Source: Candidatus Bacteroides pullicola
GTDB lineage: Bacteria; Bacteroidota; Bacteroidia; Bacteroidales; Bacteroidaceae
Direction: 5' to 3'
Length of the DNA stretch: 62,785 nucleotides
Assembly: GCA_019115825.1 (NCBI GenBank)
Contig: DXCV01000039.1
Coordinates: 1 to 62,785 of the forward strand
The notes under the pieces were generated by a model that saw only the letters and a list, made by a program, of their open reading frames with translations, made no database searches and was not told where the DNA came from. Every line of letters starts with the position of its first letter. Position 1 is the stretch's first letter. Of the stretch, positions 38,171 through 48,652 are shown in pieces. Position numbers and translations under genes: made by a program.

Positions 38171-38235
38171 AAAGGTGGCGGTTCTAGCCCGTTGAACCGC
38201 CACTTTAATGCCGTTAAACCGCCACTTTAAGCGCG
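38171..38235. repeat. 22-bp tandem repeat array C with inverted copy
   Basis: Units at 38192-38213 and 38214-38235 match array A (18964-19020). A further inverted partial copy (38174-38183) pairs with the first unit to form a 10-bp hairpin on the minus strand, followed by ACAAAAATA, so the array may end the transcript of the hub gene. The second unit supplies the stop codon of that gene. Confidence 0.75.
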
Positions 38236-41200
38236 TCCTCCAATCGGCGTATGCGCTGTTCGTGGTCGACGACGGTGCGGGCGGTGGTGATGACGGAGGC
38301 GAGGGCCAGTCGGTCATATTCCATCGAGAGGTATCCGTCTTCGCCTTTCAGCACGGCCTCGGGGAGCACCGTCTGCCAGTATTGCGCCGCGCTGCCCGCG
38401 TATGCCCGTCCGTCCGTGTCCTTCTTCCAGCGGTAGAGGAAGCTGGGGGCATTCGCCACGTCTTCCACCGTGAGGGGGATGTCGCGGAGGACGGTCTTGA
38501 GGCGGAGGTCGGAGCTGGTGTTGAGGGCGTTCTCCGCGTAGACCGTCCCCCATCGGTAAGTGCTCGTGCCCAAGTCTCCCGCTGTGGTAGCCACCGTATA
38601 GTTGAATATGAACGGGATGCTCTTGCTGTTATAAATGTGGCAGAACGTAGAGTTCTGGGAGCCTATCGTCACGGAGTTCCCATTGTTGTTCACCACCAGC
38701 AGACCGTCCCCCGCGCTGCCGCTATAGCTTGTTCCGATGTAGAGCGACTTCACCATCAGCCCTCCCGCGTTGTTGTTGGAATAGATGCCCACCGTGGACG
38801 AATTGACAGCGCGTATGTTCGTGTTGTTCGAGAAGTACAGGATGCCTACCCCCGTCATGTTCCCGCTGATGCTGCTCCCGCCGTTGAACGACTGCCCCCA
38901 TATCGTCCGTGCCGTCCTCAGTTGGTCGGCATACGTCGAATACGTCGCATACACATCATTCACATAGTCCGTATGCCCGTCCACCGTCACGCTGATATTC
39001 CGGCTGCTCGATGAGGATACCGACACAGACGATGCACCCCCGCCTCCAGCCTCTATCGTCGCCGTCCGCCTCGTGCCGCCGATGGTGATGCTCAGCGTGC
39101 TGCCGCTGTAGGACATGGCCGTGAACAATCCGCTCTTGTGCGTACCGTCCAGCAAGTCCGCGTCGATGCCGCTACCGCTGCCGTCCGTGTCGGGAATCCA
39201 CGTCGGCTTCCCTTGTATGTCATCCCAGTTCACAGCCGCACTACCGCCCCCGCTGACCATCTCGTTCTTCCACACCCCGTTGCGATACACCAGCGACTGA
39301 CCGTTGACCGGGCTGCTGATGGTGACGTCGCTCAGCCCGTTCAGCGTCGTTGCGCCTGCCACCGTGCTGCCCGCATCGCTGTTCAGTCCCTTGGCGGATA
39401 GGAATCCCGTGGCGTAGAAGCCGCAGGTAGAGCCGTCGGATTTCTGGACGTAGAGGGCGTTGTTGGTGCTGTCCCAGTAGATGCGACCATCGCCAACCTG
39501 CACATAGGCATTCGCCTGCAAATACCCTCCGACTGTCAGGTTATTGCTGAATATGAAATTGCCGTTGGCCATATTCCATATTGCACGGAACGACGAGTTA
39601 TTGGTATTATTGTCGATGTTCGCCTTGCTGTAGCCATAGAAGCCGACATCGTTCCCCAGCCCGCCGAATGCCAGCACATTGCCGTTGTAGGCCGTCACGC
39701 GGAACAGGGAATGCGCACCGCCCGAACTCTGCGCAACGCTTCCACGGATGAGGTCGCCCCGTGTGGCCATACTCAGCCACGTGCCGGATGCGTAAGGCAG
39801 GACAATTCCACCATTCACGGTCAGCGTGCCATTCACATTGCCTGTCCCGTCGAAGGGTTGCCCCCACAGCGTCCGTGCTGTCTGTAGCTTCGTCGCACTT
39901 CCCGCATTTCCTGTAATGCCGATGCCCCACGTGCCGGATGCGCCGCCGCCCGTCTTGGTGACGGTGTAATCCGTGTAGTTCGATGGAGTGAGGGCATAGT
40001 CCCCAATGCACGCATTATCCATCAGCCTGCGCCATGCGCTCCAGCCGTTGGCCTCGAATGCTGTGCGGACATACACACCACCAGCGGCCGTGGTGTCGTG
40101 CGACATCCACAACTGCGCCACTCCCGTGCTGCTTCCTCGCGTATTGAACACGCCCATCATACCATATCGCCACGACGTGCCCGGCCCGTTCGACGGCCAG
40201 TTCTCTTGCGACGTGTAATATCCACCGCCCTTGATGGCATTGTTGAAGGATGCCGATACTTCGTTGTGGTGGTAGTAGTAATTGTCGTTCACCAATGCAG
40301 ACGGTATCCCCGTCACGTCGCTCCACGCTACGCTCTTCAAGAACCCCTGCGAGTTCACCCAGCTCTGCGTGGCATACCCATTGAGCGCCGCCGAAGTGAT
40401 ATACCCCGCACCCGCCACAATCTGCAGCACCTCATTCTCATCCACGCCGCCCGTCGTGCTCCCCGCGTCGCTGTTCAGCCCCTTCGCGGAAATCCAGTCA
40501 TCGCTATAGAACGCCAGCTTCGCCCGTATGGCATAGCCGTAGCCGCTGACCCACACCTTCTCAAACAGCTCCTCGAAGACGCTCTTGTTCAGCTTCGCGT
40601 CCAGAGCCGTCTGCAATCCCGTAATCTTCGAGATGGCCAACGCCGGGATGTCGCCTTGCGTCAGCGAGCTGTGCCCCGTCACCCTGCCGTAAGCGTCCAC
40701 CGTCACCTTCGTGTACGTTCCTGCCGTGCCCACCGTGGCGAGCGACAGCGTGACGTCCTGCGCCAGCGTCCCGCCGCCTGCCAGTCCCGTCCCGGCCTTG
40801 ATGCGCACTGAGGTCTTGGCGTAGGACTGCTGCGTCACCCACTGTTGTGTGGCATAGCCCTTCTGCGTCAGTATCTGCAGCAGTTCTTCTTCGTCGATGC
40901 CCGCCGTGGCCTCCATGTCCACGGGCTTCCACTTGTTCAGCGCGGTGTCGTAGGCCAGGACTTGGCCGTCCTTGGGGGTGGTGGTTATCGCTACGTCGGT
41001 GAGGGCGGCGAGGGTGGTGGCGCCGCCGGGGGTGGAGCCTGCGGAGGGATTTTTGCCTTTGGCTGAAAGGAAGCCGTTGACATACGCGCTGTACTTAGAG
41101 TAGATGACCGTGGGGTCGTCCGGGTCGAACTTCCACATATCCCCGATGCGGGCGAAGCCTTCCAGCATCTCACGCTGGACCTTGGCGTAGGCATTGGACA

Positions 41201-42800
41201 CGCTTGCCGACAGGTTGTTGAAGGCGGCCAGGATGTCGATGTTCTGCGTGGCCTGCGTCATCTCCTCGCGCAGTTGCTGGGTGTTCCCCTTGATGAGGGC
41301 GTTGCCCACACGGATGCGCTGTTGGTAGTTGGCGTCGAGATGCTTCTCCACCATGAGGACGCGGGTAGACAACACGGTGTCGCCATTGGTGTAGGTCACA
41401 GCTTGCCCCAGCGTGAGGTCGGTGTCGTCCGCCTCAAACTCCGTCGGGTAGCTGTCCATCTCGTAGCTGTTGTTGTCGGCGGTCATCTTGGCGATGTCCT
41501 TCTGTGCCCGTTCGGCCAATTCCTGCTGTGCGGAGGCGGTGTATTCTGCGGGCATCACTATATTATAAAGGATAACCTTGTCGCCGTCCTGCGGGATGAT
41601 GTAGGCCAGTCCGGGGATGATGGTGCCGCCGCTCTCGTCTATCGTGATTTCGTAGTCCCCGGCTTCCACCACGAAGGGCAGAGCGTCGTCGGTGTAGTGT
41701 GTGTTGTCCGCCTTGTCGTGATAGGTCAGTTCGAAGTCCCGTCCGGCCAACTGCCCGTCCTCAAAGTGGGCGGAGAGGTTCATCTGCGGGATAATGGTCG
41801 TTGGGTCGAAGTCGAAGCCCGCTATCTTGAAGTACCAGATGGCGTATTGCTCGTAGATGGGCTGTCCGCTATCATCCGTCCCGGCCTCTATCTTGTTGCC
41901 GTTGCTGTCCAGGCGGTATTTCAGCCTTGCCCGCACGTCGGAGATGGTCAGCTTGGAGGACGGATAGATGTCGTCATAATACAGCGTCTTGGTGAATATC
42001 TCCCCCTCTTGGAGGTTTAGCCGCACGTCGATGTATCCGCCGGGATAGGTGGCGGGGTCGAGGGTGAGGCGTTTGTTGACCACACTGTTGGCGACCGACG
42101 CGCCGCTGTCCTGCGTGACGTTGCGCGTCGAGCCGAAGACATAGAAGCGGGTGTAGTAGCCGTCTTGGCTGGCCGTGACGCTGGGCACACCCACATTGTC
42201 GCCCACCGTGAGGGCGATGGCCGTGCCGTGCTGGCAGCGGGAGAGGTAGAGGGTGTTCGTCGCCTTGTCCGCCCACCATTCCGTTTCACACTGTCCGGCG
42301 ATGTCGCTCAGCACGGAGAAGATGCTTCCGGACTGCGAGGACAGGGTTATCGTGGCGGGCAGGCTGTCGGCCAGTTGCACCGTCCACGTCTCGCCCGTCT
42401 CGTTCTTGATGGCTTGCTGCACCATATACATGGCATCCGCCGGGCTTCCGGTGAAGTCCCAGTCCATTTCCCGCGTCTTGACGGTTGTCCCGTCGTCCTC
42501 GTAGGTGTAGATGGGGACGATGTGTTTCTGCCACGCCATTATCCTTGATTGGAACTGCGGGGTGTACTGGTATTCGGCTTCGTTAGCCCGTGCCGGGGTG
42601 TAGGGTTCGAGCAGGGAATACCGCTCACCGCCGATGGTGATGTATGCTCCGGCGGGCAGGGTGTCGCCCGTGTCGCTGTTCCACGAGAGCTGCACGTAGT
42701 CGGCGGTCATCAGCTCCTCGTGGCTGACGGCTGGCTCCGTGACTATCGCCGTGGCAATGACTGCGCCGGAGAGGGAGTATATGGGGAGGGTTGCGTTCAT
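38214..42800 (-). CDS. Large tail hub/fibre protein with C-terminal S74-type chaperone domain
   Basis: A 1528-residue protein. The N-terminal third (about 1-560) looks like a baseplate hub / tail-associated endopeptidase-type domain. The middle holds modules that repeat (F/W)(L/I)SAKGxNxxAGST, followed by beta-helix-like fibre stretches. The end (SSDLRLKTVLRDIPLTVEDV to EQRIRRLEDAL) is a Peptidase_S74-type intramolecular chaperone, with the expected Ser-Asp pair, that trimerises and cleaves itself off fibres. ATG at 42800 is preferred to TTG 42818. It should bind the host surface. Confidence 0.85.
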   Translation of the reverse strand: MNATLPIYSLSGAVIATAIVTEPAVSHEELMTADYVQLSWNSDTGDTLPAGAYITIGGERYSLLEPYTPARANEAEYQYTPQFQSRIMAWQKHIVPIYTYEDDGTTVKTREMDWDFTGSPADAMYMVQQAIKNETGETWTVQLADSLPATITLSSQSGSIFSVLSDIAGQCETEWWADKATNTLYLSRCQHGTAIALTVGDNVGVPSVTASQDGYYTRFYVFGSTRNVTQDSGASVANSVVNKRLTLDPATYPGGYIDVRLNLQEGEIFTKTLYYDDIYPSSKLTISDVRARLKYRLDSNGNKIEAGTDDSGQPIYEQYAIWYFKIAGFDFDPTTIIPQMNLSAHFEDGQLAGRDFELTYHDKADNTHYTDDALPFVVEAGDYEITIDESGGTIIPGLAYIIPQDGDKVILYNIVMPAEYTASAQQELAERAQKDIAKMTADNNSYEMDSYPTEFEADDTDLTLGQAVTYTNGDTVLSTRVLMVEKHLDANYQQRIRVGNALIKGNTQQLREEMTQATQNIDILAAFNNLSASVSNAYAKVQREMLEGFARIGDMWKFDPDDPTVIYSKYSAYVNGFLSAKGKNPSAGSTPGGATTLAALTDVAITTTPKDGQVLAYDTALNKWKPVDMEATAGIDEEELLQILTQKGYATQQWVTQQSYAKTSVRIKAGTGLAGGGTLAQDVTLSLATVGTAGTYTKVTVDAYGRVTGHSSLTQGDIPALAISKITGLQTALDAKLNKSVFEELFEKVWVSGYGYAIRAKLAFYSDDWISAKGLNSDAGSTTGGVDENEVLQIVAGAGYITSAALNGYATQSWVNSQGFLKSVAWSDVTGIPSALVNDNYYYHHNEVSASFNNAIKGGGYYTSQENWPSNGPGTSWRYGMMGVFNTRGSSTGVAQLWMSHDTTAAGGVYVRTAFEANGWSAWRRLMDNACIGDYALTPSNYTDYTVTKTGGGASGTWGIGITGNAGSATKLQTARTLWGQPFDGTGNVNGTLTVNGGIVLPYASGTWLSMATRGDLIRGSVAQSSGGAHSLFRVTAYNGNVLAFGGLGNDVGFYGYSKANIDNNTNNSSFRAIWNMANGNFIFSNNLTVGGYLQANAYVQVGDGRIYWDSTNNALYVQKSDGSTCGFYATGFLSAKGLNSDAGSTVAGATTLNGLSDVTISSPVNGQSLVYRNGVWKNEMVSGGGSAAVNWDDIQGKPTWIPDTDGSGSGIDADLLDGTHKSGLFTAMSYSGSTLSITIGGTRRTATIEAGGGGASSVSVSSSSSRNISVTVDGHTDYVNDVYATYSTYADQLRTARTIWGQSFNGGSSISGNMTGVGILYFSNNTNIRAVNSSTVGIYSNNNAGGLMVKSLYIGTSYSGSAGDGLLVVNNNGNSVTIGSQNSTFCHIYNSKSIPFIFNYTVATTAGDLGTSTYRWGTVYAENALNTSSDLRLKTVLRDIPLTVEDVANAPSFLYRWKKDTDGRAYAGSAAQYWQTVLPEAVLKGEDGYLSMEYDRLALASVITTARTVVDHEQRIRRLEDALKVAV

Positions 42801-42877
42801 GTCTCCAAAGTTCTGCAATTCGTGGTTCTTTTATTCATTTTTGGCTATGGCATACGAAACAAGCGGGGGAAGGTTTG

Positions 42878-43297
42878 TTATTCCCTGCTCATCGGGTTAG
42901 GCTCGGTGAACTTGGCAGATATTTTCCCGAAGCACCTGCCCAGCGATAGCCCGTAGCTGATGCTCTTCCCGGTGTAGACCAGATGGTACACGTCCGTGCC
43001 CAAGGCAGGCACTTTGAGGGTGAACGCCCCGGCTTGCAATTCCTGTTGGAAGGCTTTCTTCTTCGCTCGATAGTCCGTCTCGCTGCTGCCCTCGATGGTG
43101 AACTCCAGCGTGATGTCCCGGCTGGCTACCTTGGCGTTGGTGGTAATCATCCGCTTGCCGTGTTCCAGTCGGCTGTCGTTCTCGATGTAGTCCTTCATGG
43201 GCAGGAAGCCGTCCAGCGCGTCGAGGAATCCGCTGCCCATCCGTACGCCCCACGTGGTGAAGGCGTCCTTGCTGTTGATGTATAAGTCTCCGGTCAT
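42878..43297 (-). CDS. Distal tail (Dit)-like protein
   Basis: A 139-residue beta-rich protein (DLYINSKDAFTTWGVRMGSG; SRDITLEFTIEGSSETDYRA; FTLKVPALGTDVYHLVYTG). Position between tape measure and hub is that of the Dit protein of siphophages, which forms the ring joining tail tube and baseplate. It overlaps the tape measure gene by four bases. Shorter than classical Dit, so only the N-terminal ring domain would be present. Confidence 0.7.
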   Translation of the reverse strand: MTGDLYINSKDAFTTWGVRMGSGFLDALDGFLPMKDYIENDSRLEHGKRMITTNAKVASRDITLEFTIEGSSETDYRAKKKAFQQELQAGAFTLKVPALGTDVYHLVYTGKSISYGLSLGRCFGKISAKFTEPNPMSRE

Positions 43298-46200
43298 AGT
43301 TTTGCTGTATTTTTCTTTACTTCGGCAATGTCAAGTTGCATTTGCTTGATAGGCTTGATTATCTCTCCCGTGTTCTCCGATATTTGTTGCAGTTCGAGGT
43401 AGGACTGCGCGATGATGCCGCGCATTTCGTCGGCCACGTTGTACATCAATTCCCCGTTCTTCTCAATCCGGAGTTCGGCTTCATATACGGCATTCAGGCG
43501 TCCGTTCAGCACATCCACGCTGTCCTGCGATGCGGCAACGCTGTATCCTGCCGACGCCTGTTGCTGCTGCTCTTTTGTGCCGTCCGCTTCCAAGCCCATC
43601 AGGTCACGCCAGCTCTGCCATTCCTCTGAGGCGGAATCCACGATGTCCTGCCATTGTTTCCGGAGCATTTCCTGCTCGTCCGTGTCCAAGGTTCCGTCCT
43701 TCATGGAATCGGCGAAGTCCTGGTACCACTCCTGCAACGCCTTGTCATACGTGCCGGTCATCATGCTCTCCAGGATGGCTTGCTGCATCATCTTTTCGAA
43801 GTTGTCCGCAAAGGCTTCGGTGCTGTCCTCCATGTTGATGAGGGCGTTGCGGAAGTCGTCCTTGACGGTGTCGAAGGAGACGGAGGTCAGCTTCTCGTTG
43901 TACGCTTCCTCCAATTCCTCCAACTCCTTCCAGTATTCGATGTATTCGTCCATGAACTGTGCCGCGTCCTTGTAGCCGTCATCGGCAAGGCCCTTCAACT
44001 TGGCATATTCTGAGGTGGCTTCGTTGGCAACTCGCCACATCTCCTCGCTGGTGAGGTTGAAGAAATCGCCCGCATCGTCAATCGTCCGGCCTACGGCTTC
44101 GCTGATGGCTTTCCAGTCGGCATCGGTCATGCCGCGGTTGATTTTGGTGTTGGTGGCATGATGGCCTCCAATGCCCATGAAACCGTCAGAGGACGATGAT
44201 GCCGAACGCCGCATCATCTCTTGCGTGTTCTTCATCTGCTCCTCGATATTCTCTTTCTGCACTTCATAGATGGATGATGCGTCCGCCACAGCCGCATCGT
44301 CCATCTTTTCCGTCAGGTTGTTGATGGCCTTCTCCAACTCCTGGTTGGCCAAGGTCAGCCGCTCGATGTCCTGCTCCAGGGTGGGGTCGCTCTCCCCGCC
44401 GAAGTCGATGCCCGTCCAGCCCAGCAACGAATCGAACACGCCTGTGAGGGCATTCCCTACGCTTTCAAAGACATTTCCAAGGAATCCGAACAGTCCCTCT
44501 TGTCCTACTTGGTCGAGTATGGAGAAAATGGCCCCGATGATGCCTCCTATCTTGCTGCCAGCCTCGGAGAAGGCGTTGGCGATGCCTCCGGCCAGCTGCC
44601 CTATCTCGCTGAGTGTCATTTCGGTGTTGCTGCCCAGTTGTGTGAGCGCATCGGCCAGCGTGAGTAGGTTGTCTGTCGTCCTCTTGGCAGCCTTGTCCGT
44701 GTTGTTTTGGGCGTTGGCCACGTTTTGTTCCGCCTTGTTGAGTTTACGTTGCGCGGATTCCTTCTGTTCGTCCGTGCCGCTCTTGATGGCTTCGTTGTAT
44801 TCGTCCTGCGCGGCTGTAAGCTCTTCCTGTGCCTTGCGGAGTTCTTCCAGTTGTTCGGGCAGGTCTCCCAATAGCCCTCCCTTGTCGATGATGGCGGACT
44901 GGATGTTGTTCAAGGCTTCGTCAATGACCTTCTTTTGGTCAATGGCCATATTCTTGTATTCATCGGATGACTTGAAGTCGTCCAGTTGCTTCTTGACCTG
45001 CTGGAGTGATTTCTTCGAGGCATTTCCCAAGTCGCTGAACACGAGTTCCCAGTTGATGCTTTCTTTCAGCTTCTCCATGTCAATGTCGGACAGGGCTTCC
45101 TCCATCTGCTTCTGGAGAATCAGCTTATCCCCATCGGTGGAGGCATCTGCAATCTTTTGGTTGTATTCGTCTGCAATGGCCTTCTTTCGCTCTTGAAAGG
45201 TCCCGTAGTCCTTGAGGTAGCGGTTCATGGCCTCTTGTTCGGCTTCCAGTCTCTTTTCCGTGTCATCGTCCACGCCTACGCCTGCCCGGTCGCGTGCTTG
45301 CTGCCGGTCTATCTGGTTGTACGCTTCCCCGAACAAGGCCAGTTGTTCCGGTGTCAACTTGCCGCCCTGTTCCTTGGTGAGATTGGCTTCCAGTTCCTTC
45401 ACCTTGTCGCGGATGCGCTTGTAGCGGAGGTCTATTTCGGCCAGTTCCTTTTCGGTGCCGTCCGCCATAAGGTCCACCTGGCGGTCTTCGTTGTCGGCAC
45501 GCAACTGGAGGATTTCATCCAAGTAATCTTTCAGTTGGCCAACGGGCTTGTCTTTTTTATCACTTCCCGATGTCAAGGCTTCCATGTCTATCAGCCCGGC
45601 GTAGTATTCATTATCCTTGGTGAGCCTTGCCAGTTCGGCCTGGTTCTTTTTCAGGGCTTCGATGCGGCGGTTGTATTCGGCAGCATATTTTGTAAGTCCC
45701 ACATAGGATTGTGTGAAACCGCCCGCAGTAGACATCATAGAGGTTGCCTGCGTTTCCGTTGCTTTCCCATAATCTGCGCGCTTGGCGTTGCGTCGGGTCC
45801 AATTGGTGTCGGCATTGATGGCTCGTTGCAACTGGAAGATGCGTTCGTAATTCTTCGTTATCTTGTCTTGGGCGGCGCGGGCTTGCGCGGCTTTCAGGAT
45901 GTCGTCCGTCAGTTGGCGGTAGGCCTGCGCCGCGTCCCCTGCCAAGATAGCTTCGTTGCTCAGGTTCTCGAAGTATTTGGGGTAGCGTTTCTGCAACTCG
46001 TCGGCAGCCGCGTTCCGGTCTTTCAGGCTTCGGGTGTGGTCTTGCGTGGCTTTGTAGAGCACATCGAGTTCAGAGCGTTCTTTGGCTGCGCTTAGCCCGG
46101 CTTCCCGTTGTATGTCGTTGAGCGTCTTCATCCGTTCGGCCAGCGCGTCTACTTGCTTTTCTCCTTTGAAGAGTTTGCCCACCCATTCCATTATCTCCTT

Positions 46201-47256
46201 GCCGTACATCGACAGCACCGTGATGCCCACCACCATCGCCGTCTGCCACGATAATATAGATCCAACAAGTTGCTTCCACACGGGCACGGTGCTCTGTCCG
46301 GACTTTTTCAACTCTTCGTTGGCGTCTCGGGCACGCTTTATCTCGTCCGTCAAGATGGGGAGGTTATTAGATATGGCGAGAAAAAACATGTTAAGTCCCA
46401 TGGTGGCGGCTGGAAGCTCGCGGACTATCTGCTGGACGGACATTCCCAAGCCATTGAATGCGCTGGCATAATTTCCCACATTACGACCGTAAACACCCAT
46501 GGATTGCTCTATCTCGCTTACTCTTGCGCTTGTCTGTTGCAATGTGTTTAGTAATTGCTTCGCTTCATCGGAACCGATGTCTGTCATGTCGGCGTATGCC
46601 CGTTTGAGCATTTCAAGCTGTGCGCGTAGTTGGTTGAGTGAACCGTCGGCGGCTTGATATATCTTTATCTGATTTCTCATTTCACGGCTCGCCTCGTTGC
46701 GCTTCTGCCTGTTTGCCTCAATAGCCGCATTGAGTGTGCCCATGCGCCGCGCTTCTACCTCCGTGAAATCCGTTCCTCTTGATTTCTGTTCAGCTTTAAT
46801 CTTCTTTATCTCTTCCCCGTAAATGCGTATGGCGTTAGAAGCCTCATTCCATTTCTTCACCTGTTTGTCAAACTCGGTAGCGTTTTCTCTTATTACGCTA
46901 TTCAAGTCCTTATAAGCCTGTTCAACGATTTTGGCTCTTCTTTCTTCATCTTCGTTGCCAGTGTCCGGTTTTGAACTTGGTTCCGTCTCGGTTGTCTTTG
47001 GCGTTTGCCTGCTGATGGTCTTCATGGCCTTGTTTATGTTGGCCACGGACAATTTTACCTTGGCTTCCGCCTCCGCTATTTTATTTACCAGCGTGTCATA
47101 CTGGGAAAGAAGACCTTTCAGCTGCGCCTCCATCCCTTTCCCGATGTCGGTGTTGACGTCAATGGACTTCAACGCCTTCTCTACTTCCTCAATTTTCTTC
47201 TTGAGTTTATCTAACTGAGTTATATCGCTGCCTATGTTCGCAAATATGCCTGCCAT
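43294..47256 (-). CDS. Tape measure protein
   Basis: A 1320-residue, mostly helical protein with long coiled coils (about 1-290 and 560-870), a membrane-like segment (about 320-345 and 370-390) and a Gly-rich hydrophobic region near 920-985 (GGIANAFSEAGSKIGGIIGA). This is the build of tape measure proteins, which set tail length and help DNA cross the membrane. The start at 47256 (MAGIFANIGSD) removes an unlikely N-terminal extension. Length suggests a tail around 200 nm (about 0.15 nm per residue). Confidence 0.9.
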   Translation of the reverse strand: MAGIFANIGSDITQLDKLKKKIEEVEKALKSIDVNTDIGKGMEAQLKGLLSQYDTLVNKIAEAEAKVKLSVANINKAMKTISRQTPKTTETEPSSKPDTGNEDEERRAKIVEQAYKDLNSVIRENATEFDKQVKKWNEASNAIRIYGEEIKKIKAEQKSRGTDFTEVEARRMGTLNAAIEANRQKRNEASREMRNQIKIYQAADGSLNQLRAQLEMLKRAYADMTDIGSDEAKQLLNTLQQTSARVSEIEQSMGVYGRNVGNYASAFNGLGMSVQQIVRELPAATMGLNMFFLAISNNLPILTDEIKRARDANEELKKSGQSTVPVWKQLVGSILSWQTAMVVGITVLSMYGKEIMEWVGKLFKGEKQVDALAERMKTLNDIQREAGLSAAKERSELDVLYKATQDHTRSLKDRNAAADELQKRYPKYFENLSNEAILAGDAAQAYRQLTDDILKAAQARAAQDKITKNYERIFQLQRAINADTNWTRRNAKRADYGKATETQATSMMSTAGGFTQSYVGLTKYAAEYNRRIEALKKNQAELARLTKDNEYYAGLIDMEALTSGSDKKDKPVGQLKDYLDEILQLRADNEDRQVDLMADGTEKELAEIDLRYKRIRDKVKELEANLTKEQGGKLTPEQLALFGEAYNQIDRQQARDRAGVGVDDDTEKRLEAEQEAMNRYLKDYGTFQERKKAIADEYNQKIADASTDGDKLILQKQMEEALSDIDMEKLKESINWELVFSDLGNASKKSLQQVKKQLDDFKSSDEYKNMAIDQKKVIDEALNNIQSAIIDKGGLLGDLPEQLEELRKAQEELTAAQDEYNEAIKSGTDEQKESAQRKLNKAEQNVANAQNNTDKAAKRTTDNLLTLADALTQLGSNTEMTLSEIGQLAGGIANAFSEAGSKIGGIIGAIFSILDQVGQEGLFGFLGNVFESVGNALTGVFDSLLGWTGIDFGGESDPTLEQDIERLTLANQELEKAINNLTEKMDDAAVADASSIYEVQKENIEEQMKNTQEMMRRSASSSSDGFMGIGGHHATNTKINRGMTDADWKAISEAVGRTIDDAGDFFNLTSEEMWRVANEATSEYAKLKGLADDGYKDAAQFMDEYIEYWKELEELEEAYNEKLTSVSFDTVKDDFRNALINMEDSTEAFADNFEKMMQQAILESMMTGTYDKALQEWYQDFADSMKDGTLDTDEQEMLRKQWQDIVDSASEEWQSWRDLMGLEADGTKEQQQQASAGYSVAASQDSVDVLNGRLNAVYEAELRIEKNGELMYNVADEMRGIIAQSYLELQQISENTGEIIKPIKQMQLDIAEVKKNTAKL

Positions 47257-47356
47257 ACAAAAAGTCTGAATATTCCCCGCTAAATTACTGGCTTGCGGGG
47301 GAATACTCAGAGATTTTTTAATCAAATACGGAATAATAAGTAGATTGTTCGGAATT

Positions 47357-47737
47357 TTACCCATCCCCGGTATTTTCGGCACTTATAAGTTCTTCCATCA
47401 GATTTTTAGGGTAATTTCCTTCACATAACACATCAGCTACATAATTCAAAAGATTAGACTGCTCTTTTACGACCTCATGAATAGTAGTAACCACATCTAC
47501 TGTAGAACCTTTTTTAAGTATATCTGATGAGTAATTCATAAGTTTCTCGTTTGAATGTCCCAATATAGATATAACCTTGCAAAGATCTCCATATTTAATT
47601 ATGACAGGTGCATCAGCAGCTCTTAGTTCGTCTCTTTGCAAAATTACACGTACGAGATTACCGAAATCCATACCAATGGCACATGCAAGCTCAAGCAAAT
47701 TCAAATGGTCTAATTTGTCATCAAATCCCATAGTCAT
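47357..47737 (-). CDS. Hypothetical partner of the antirepressor
   Basis: A 126-residue helical acidic protein (LNLLELACAIGMDFGNLVRV; TTIHEVVKEQSNLLNYVADV). It overlaps the antirepressor gene by four bases, so both come from the antirepressor promoter. It lies between tail chaperone and tape measure genes, where it does not fit a structural role. Function unknown. Confidence 0.6.
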   Translation of the reverse strand: MTMGFDDKLDHLNLLELACAIGMDFGNLVRVILQRDELRAADAPVIIKYGDLCKVISILGHSNEKLMNYSSDILKKGSTVDVVTTIHEVVKEQSNLLNYVADVLCEGNYPKNLMEELISAENTGDG

Positions 47738-48639
47738 GCTGCCATTTTAGAGTGATACAAATCAATAACAAACTTCCGACCTATTTCTGTCCAATACATA
47801 TGCTCACGTGATTTCTGTACGCCATTGTCAAGATACGGGTATGGCACATGTTTGGTATATCCTTTCCCTTTGTATCTGGCAGTAAGAAAGTAGCATTTGG
47901 ATTGTTTGTACTGGATGCCCCAGTCACATAACAACTTGTTCAATTTCACGGCTGATATGCCAAGAAACGCAGCAATCATGTTAGTAGTGACAAGTCCCTC
48001 GCTGGACATGATGGCATCGTAAGACTTTCCTTTAGGCGCAAGAATTTTAATCTTCTCATCCTTCACAGTGATTTCGATATCTTTCTGTTCAATCAATACC
48101 TGCTGGCGTTGGTTGTCCGTTTCAAGCTGCTTTATGCGTTCATTTCTCTTTGTGATGGTGTCTTGTGCTATCATTAATGCTCTCGCCATGATTTCTTCGG
48201 GAGTATCGTCCTGTTTTGTAGCAATGTAGCCACCTGTTTCAAGAACAGATGGTATCACTTCGTCAAAAATCCAACTTTCTACTTTTTCTGCTTGCGGGAG
48301 GGTAGAGTTGGCGACAAGGCGTATGACGTTACCCTTAGTAATAAATGTCATCTTTACATTTTGAATTGAAGGTGTACCATCAGATTTTGAACCCGTCTGA
48401 ACCCCTACGTCGCGTTTTGCGACCCCGGTTGATTTACAATGCTTTGCGACTGCATCCCTTGGATTTACATATCCAAGACACTTAGCTACATCCGTAGCAC
48501 AAAACATTACTTCACTGCCATTCATAACGGTTCTCACTTGCCCAAATTCGGGCGATTGGAATAATTTCATTCCATTGTCAACATTCATAGGTGAACTTTC
48601 ACTACCTTTGTAGTCAGAATTGATAATTTGGTCTATCAT
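47734..48639 (-). CDS. Phage antirepressor with BRO-N and ANT/KilA-C domains
   Basis: A 301-residue protein. Residues about 22-140 are a BRO-N domain (LFQSPEFGQVRTVMNGSEVM, FCATDVAKCLGYVNPRDAVA, then FITKGNVIRLVANSTLPQAE). A coiled coil follows (about 165-200). Residues about 205-300 are an ANT-type DNA-binding end (YDAIMSSEGLVTTNMIAAFL, VKLNKLLCDWGIQYK). Antirepressors of this type counter phage repressors. It sits inside the tail operon with its own promoter and leader, as a separate regulatory cassette. Confidence 0.88.
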   Translation of the reverse strand: MIDQIINSDYKGSESSPMNVDNGMKLFQSPEFGQVRTVMNGSEVMFCATDVAKCLGYVNPRDAVAKHCKSTGVAKRDVGVQTGSKSDGTPSIQNVKMTFITKGNVIRLVANSTLPQAEKVESWIFDEVIPSVLETGGYIATKQDDTPEEIMARALMIAQDTITKRNERIKQLETDNQRQQVLIEQKDIEITVKDEKIKILAPKGKSYDAIMSSEGLVTTNMIAAFLGISAVKLNKLLCDWGIQYKQSKCYFLTARYKGKGYTKHVPYPYLDNGVQKSREHMYWTEIGRKFVIDLYHSKMAA

Positions 48640-48652
48640 AGAATTATTGGTT

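Noticed and set aside
31463..42800. Diversity-generating retroelement in the fibre genes
   Set aside because: No reverse transcriptase gene and no template/variable repeat pair were seen.
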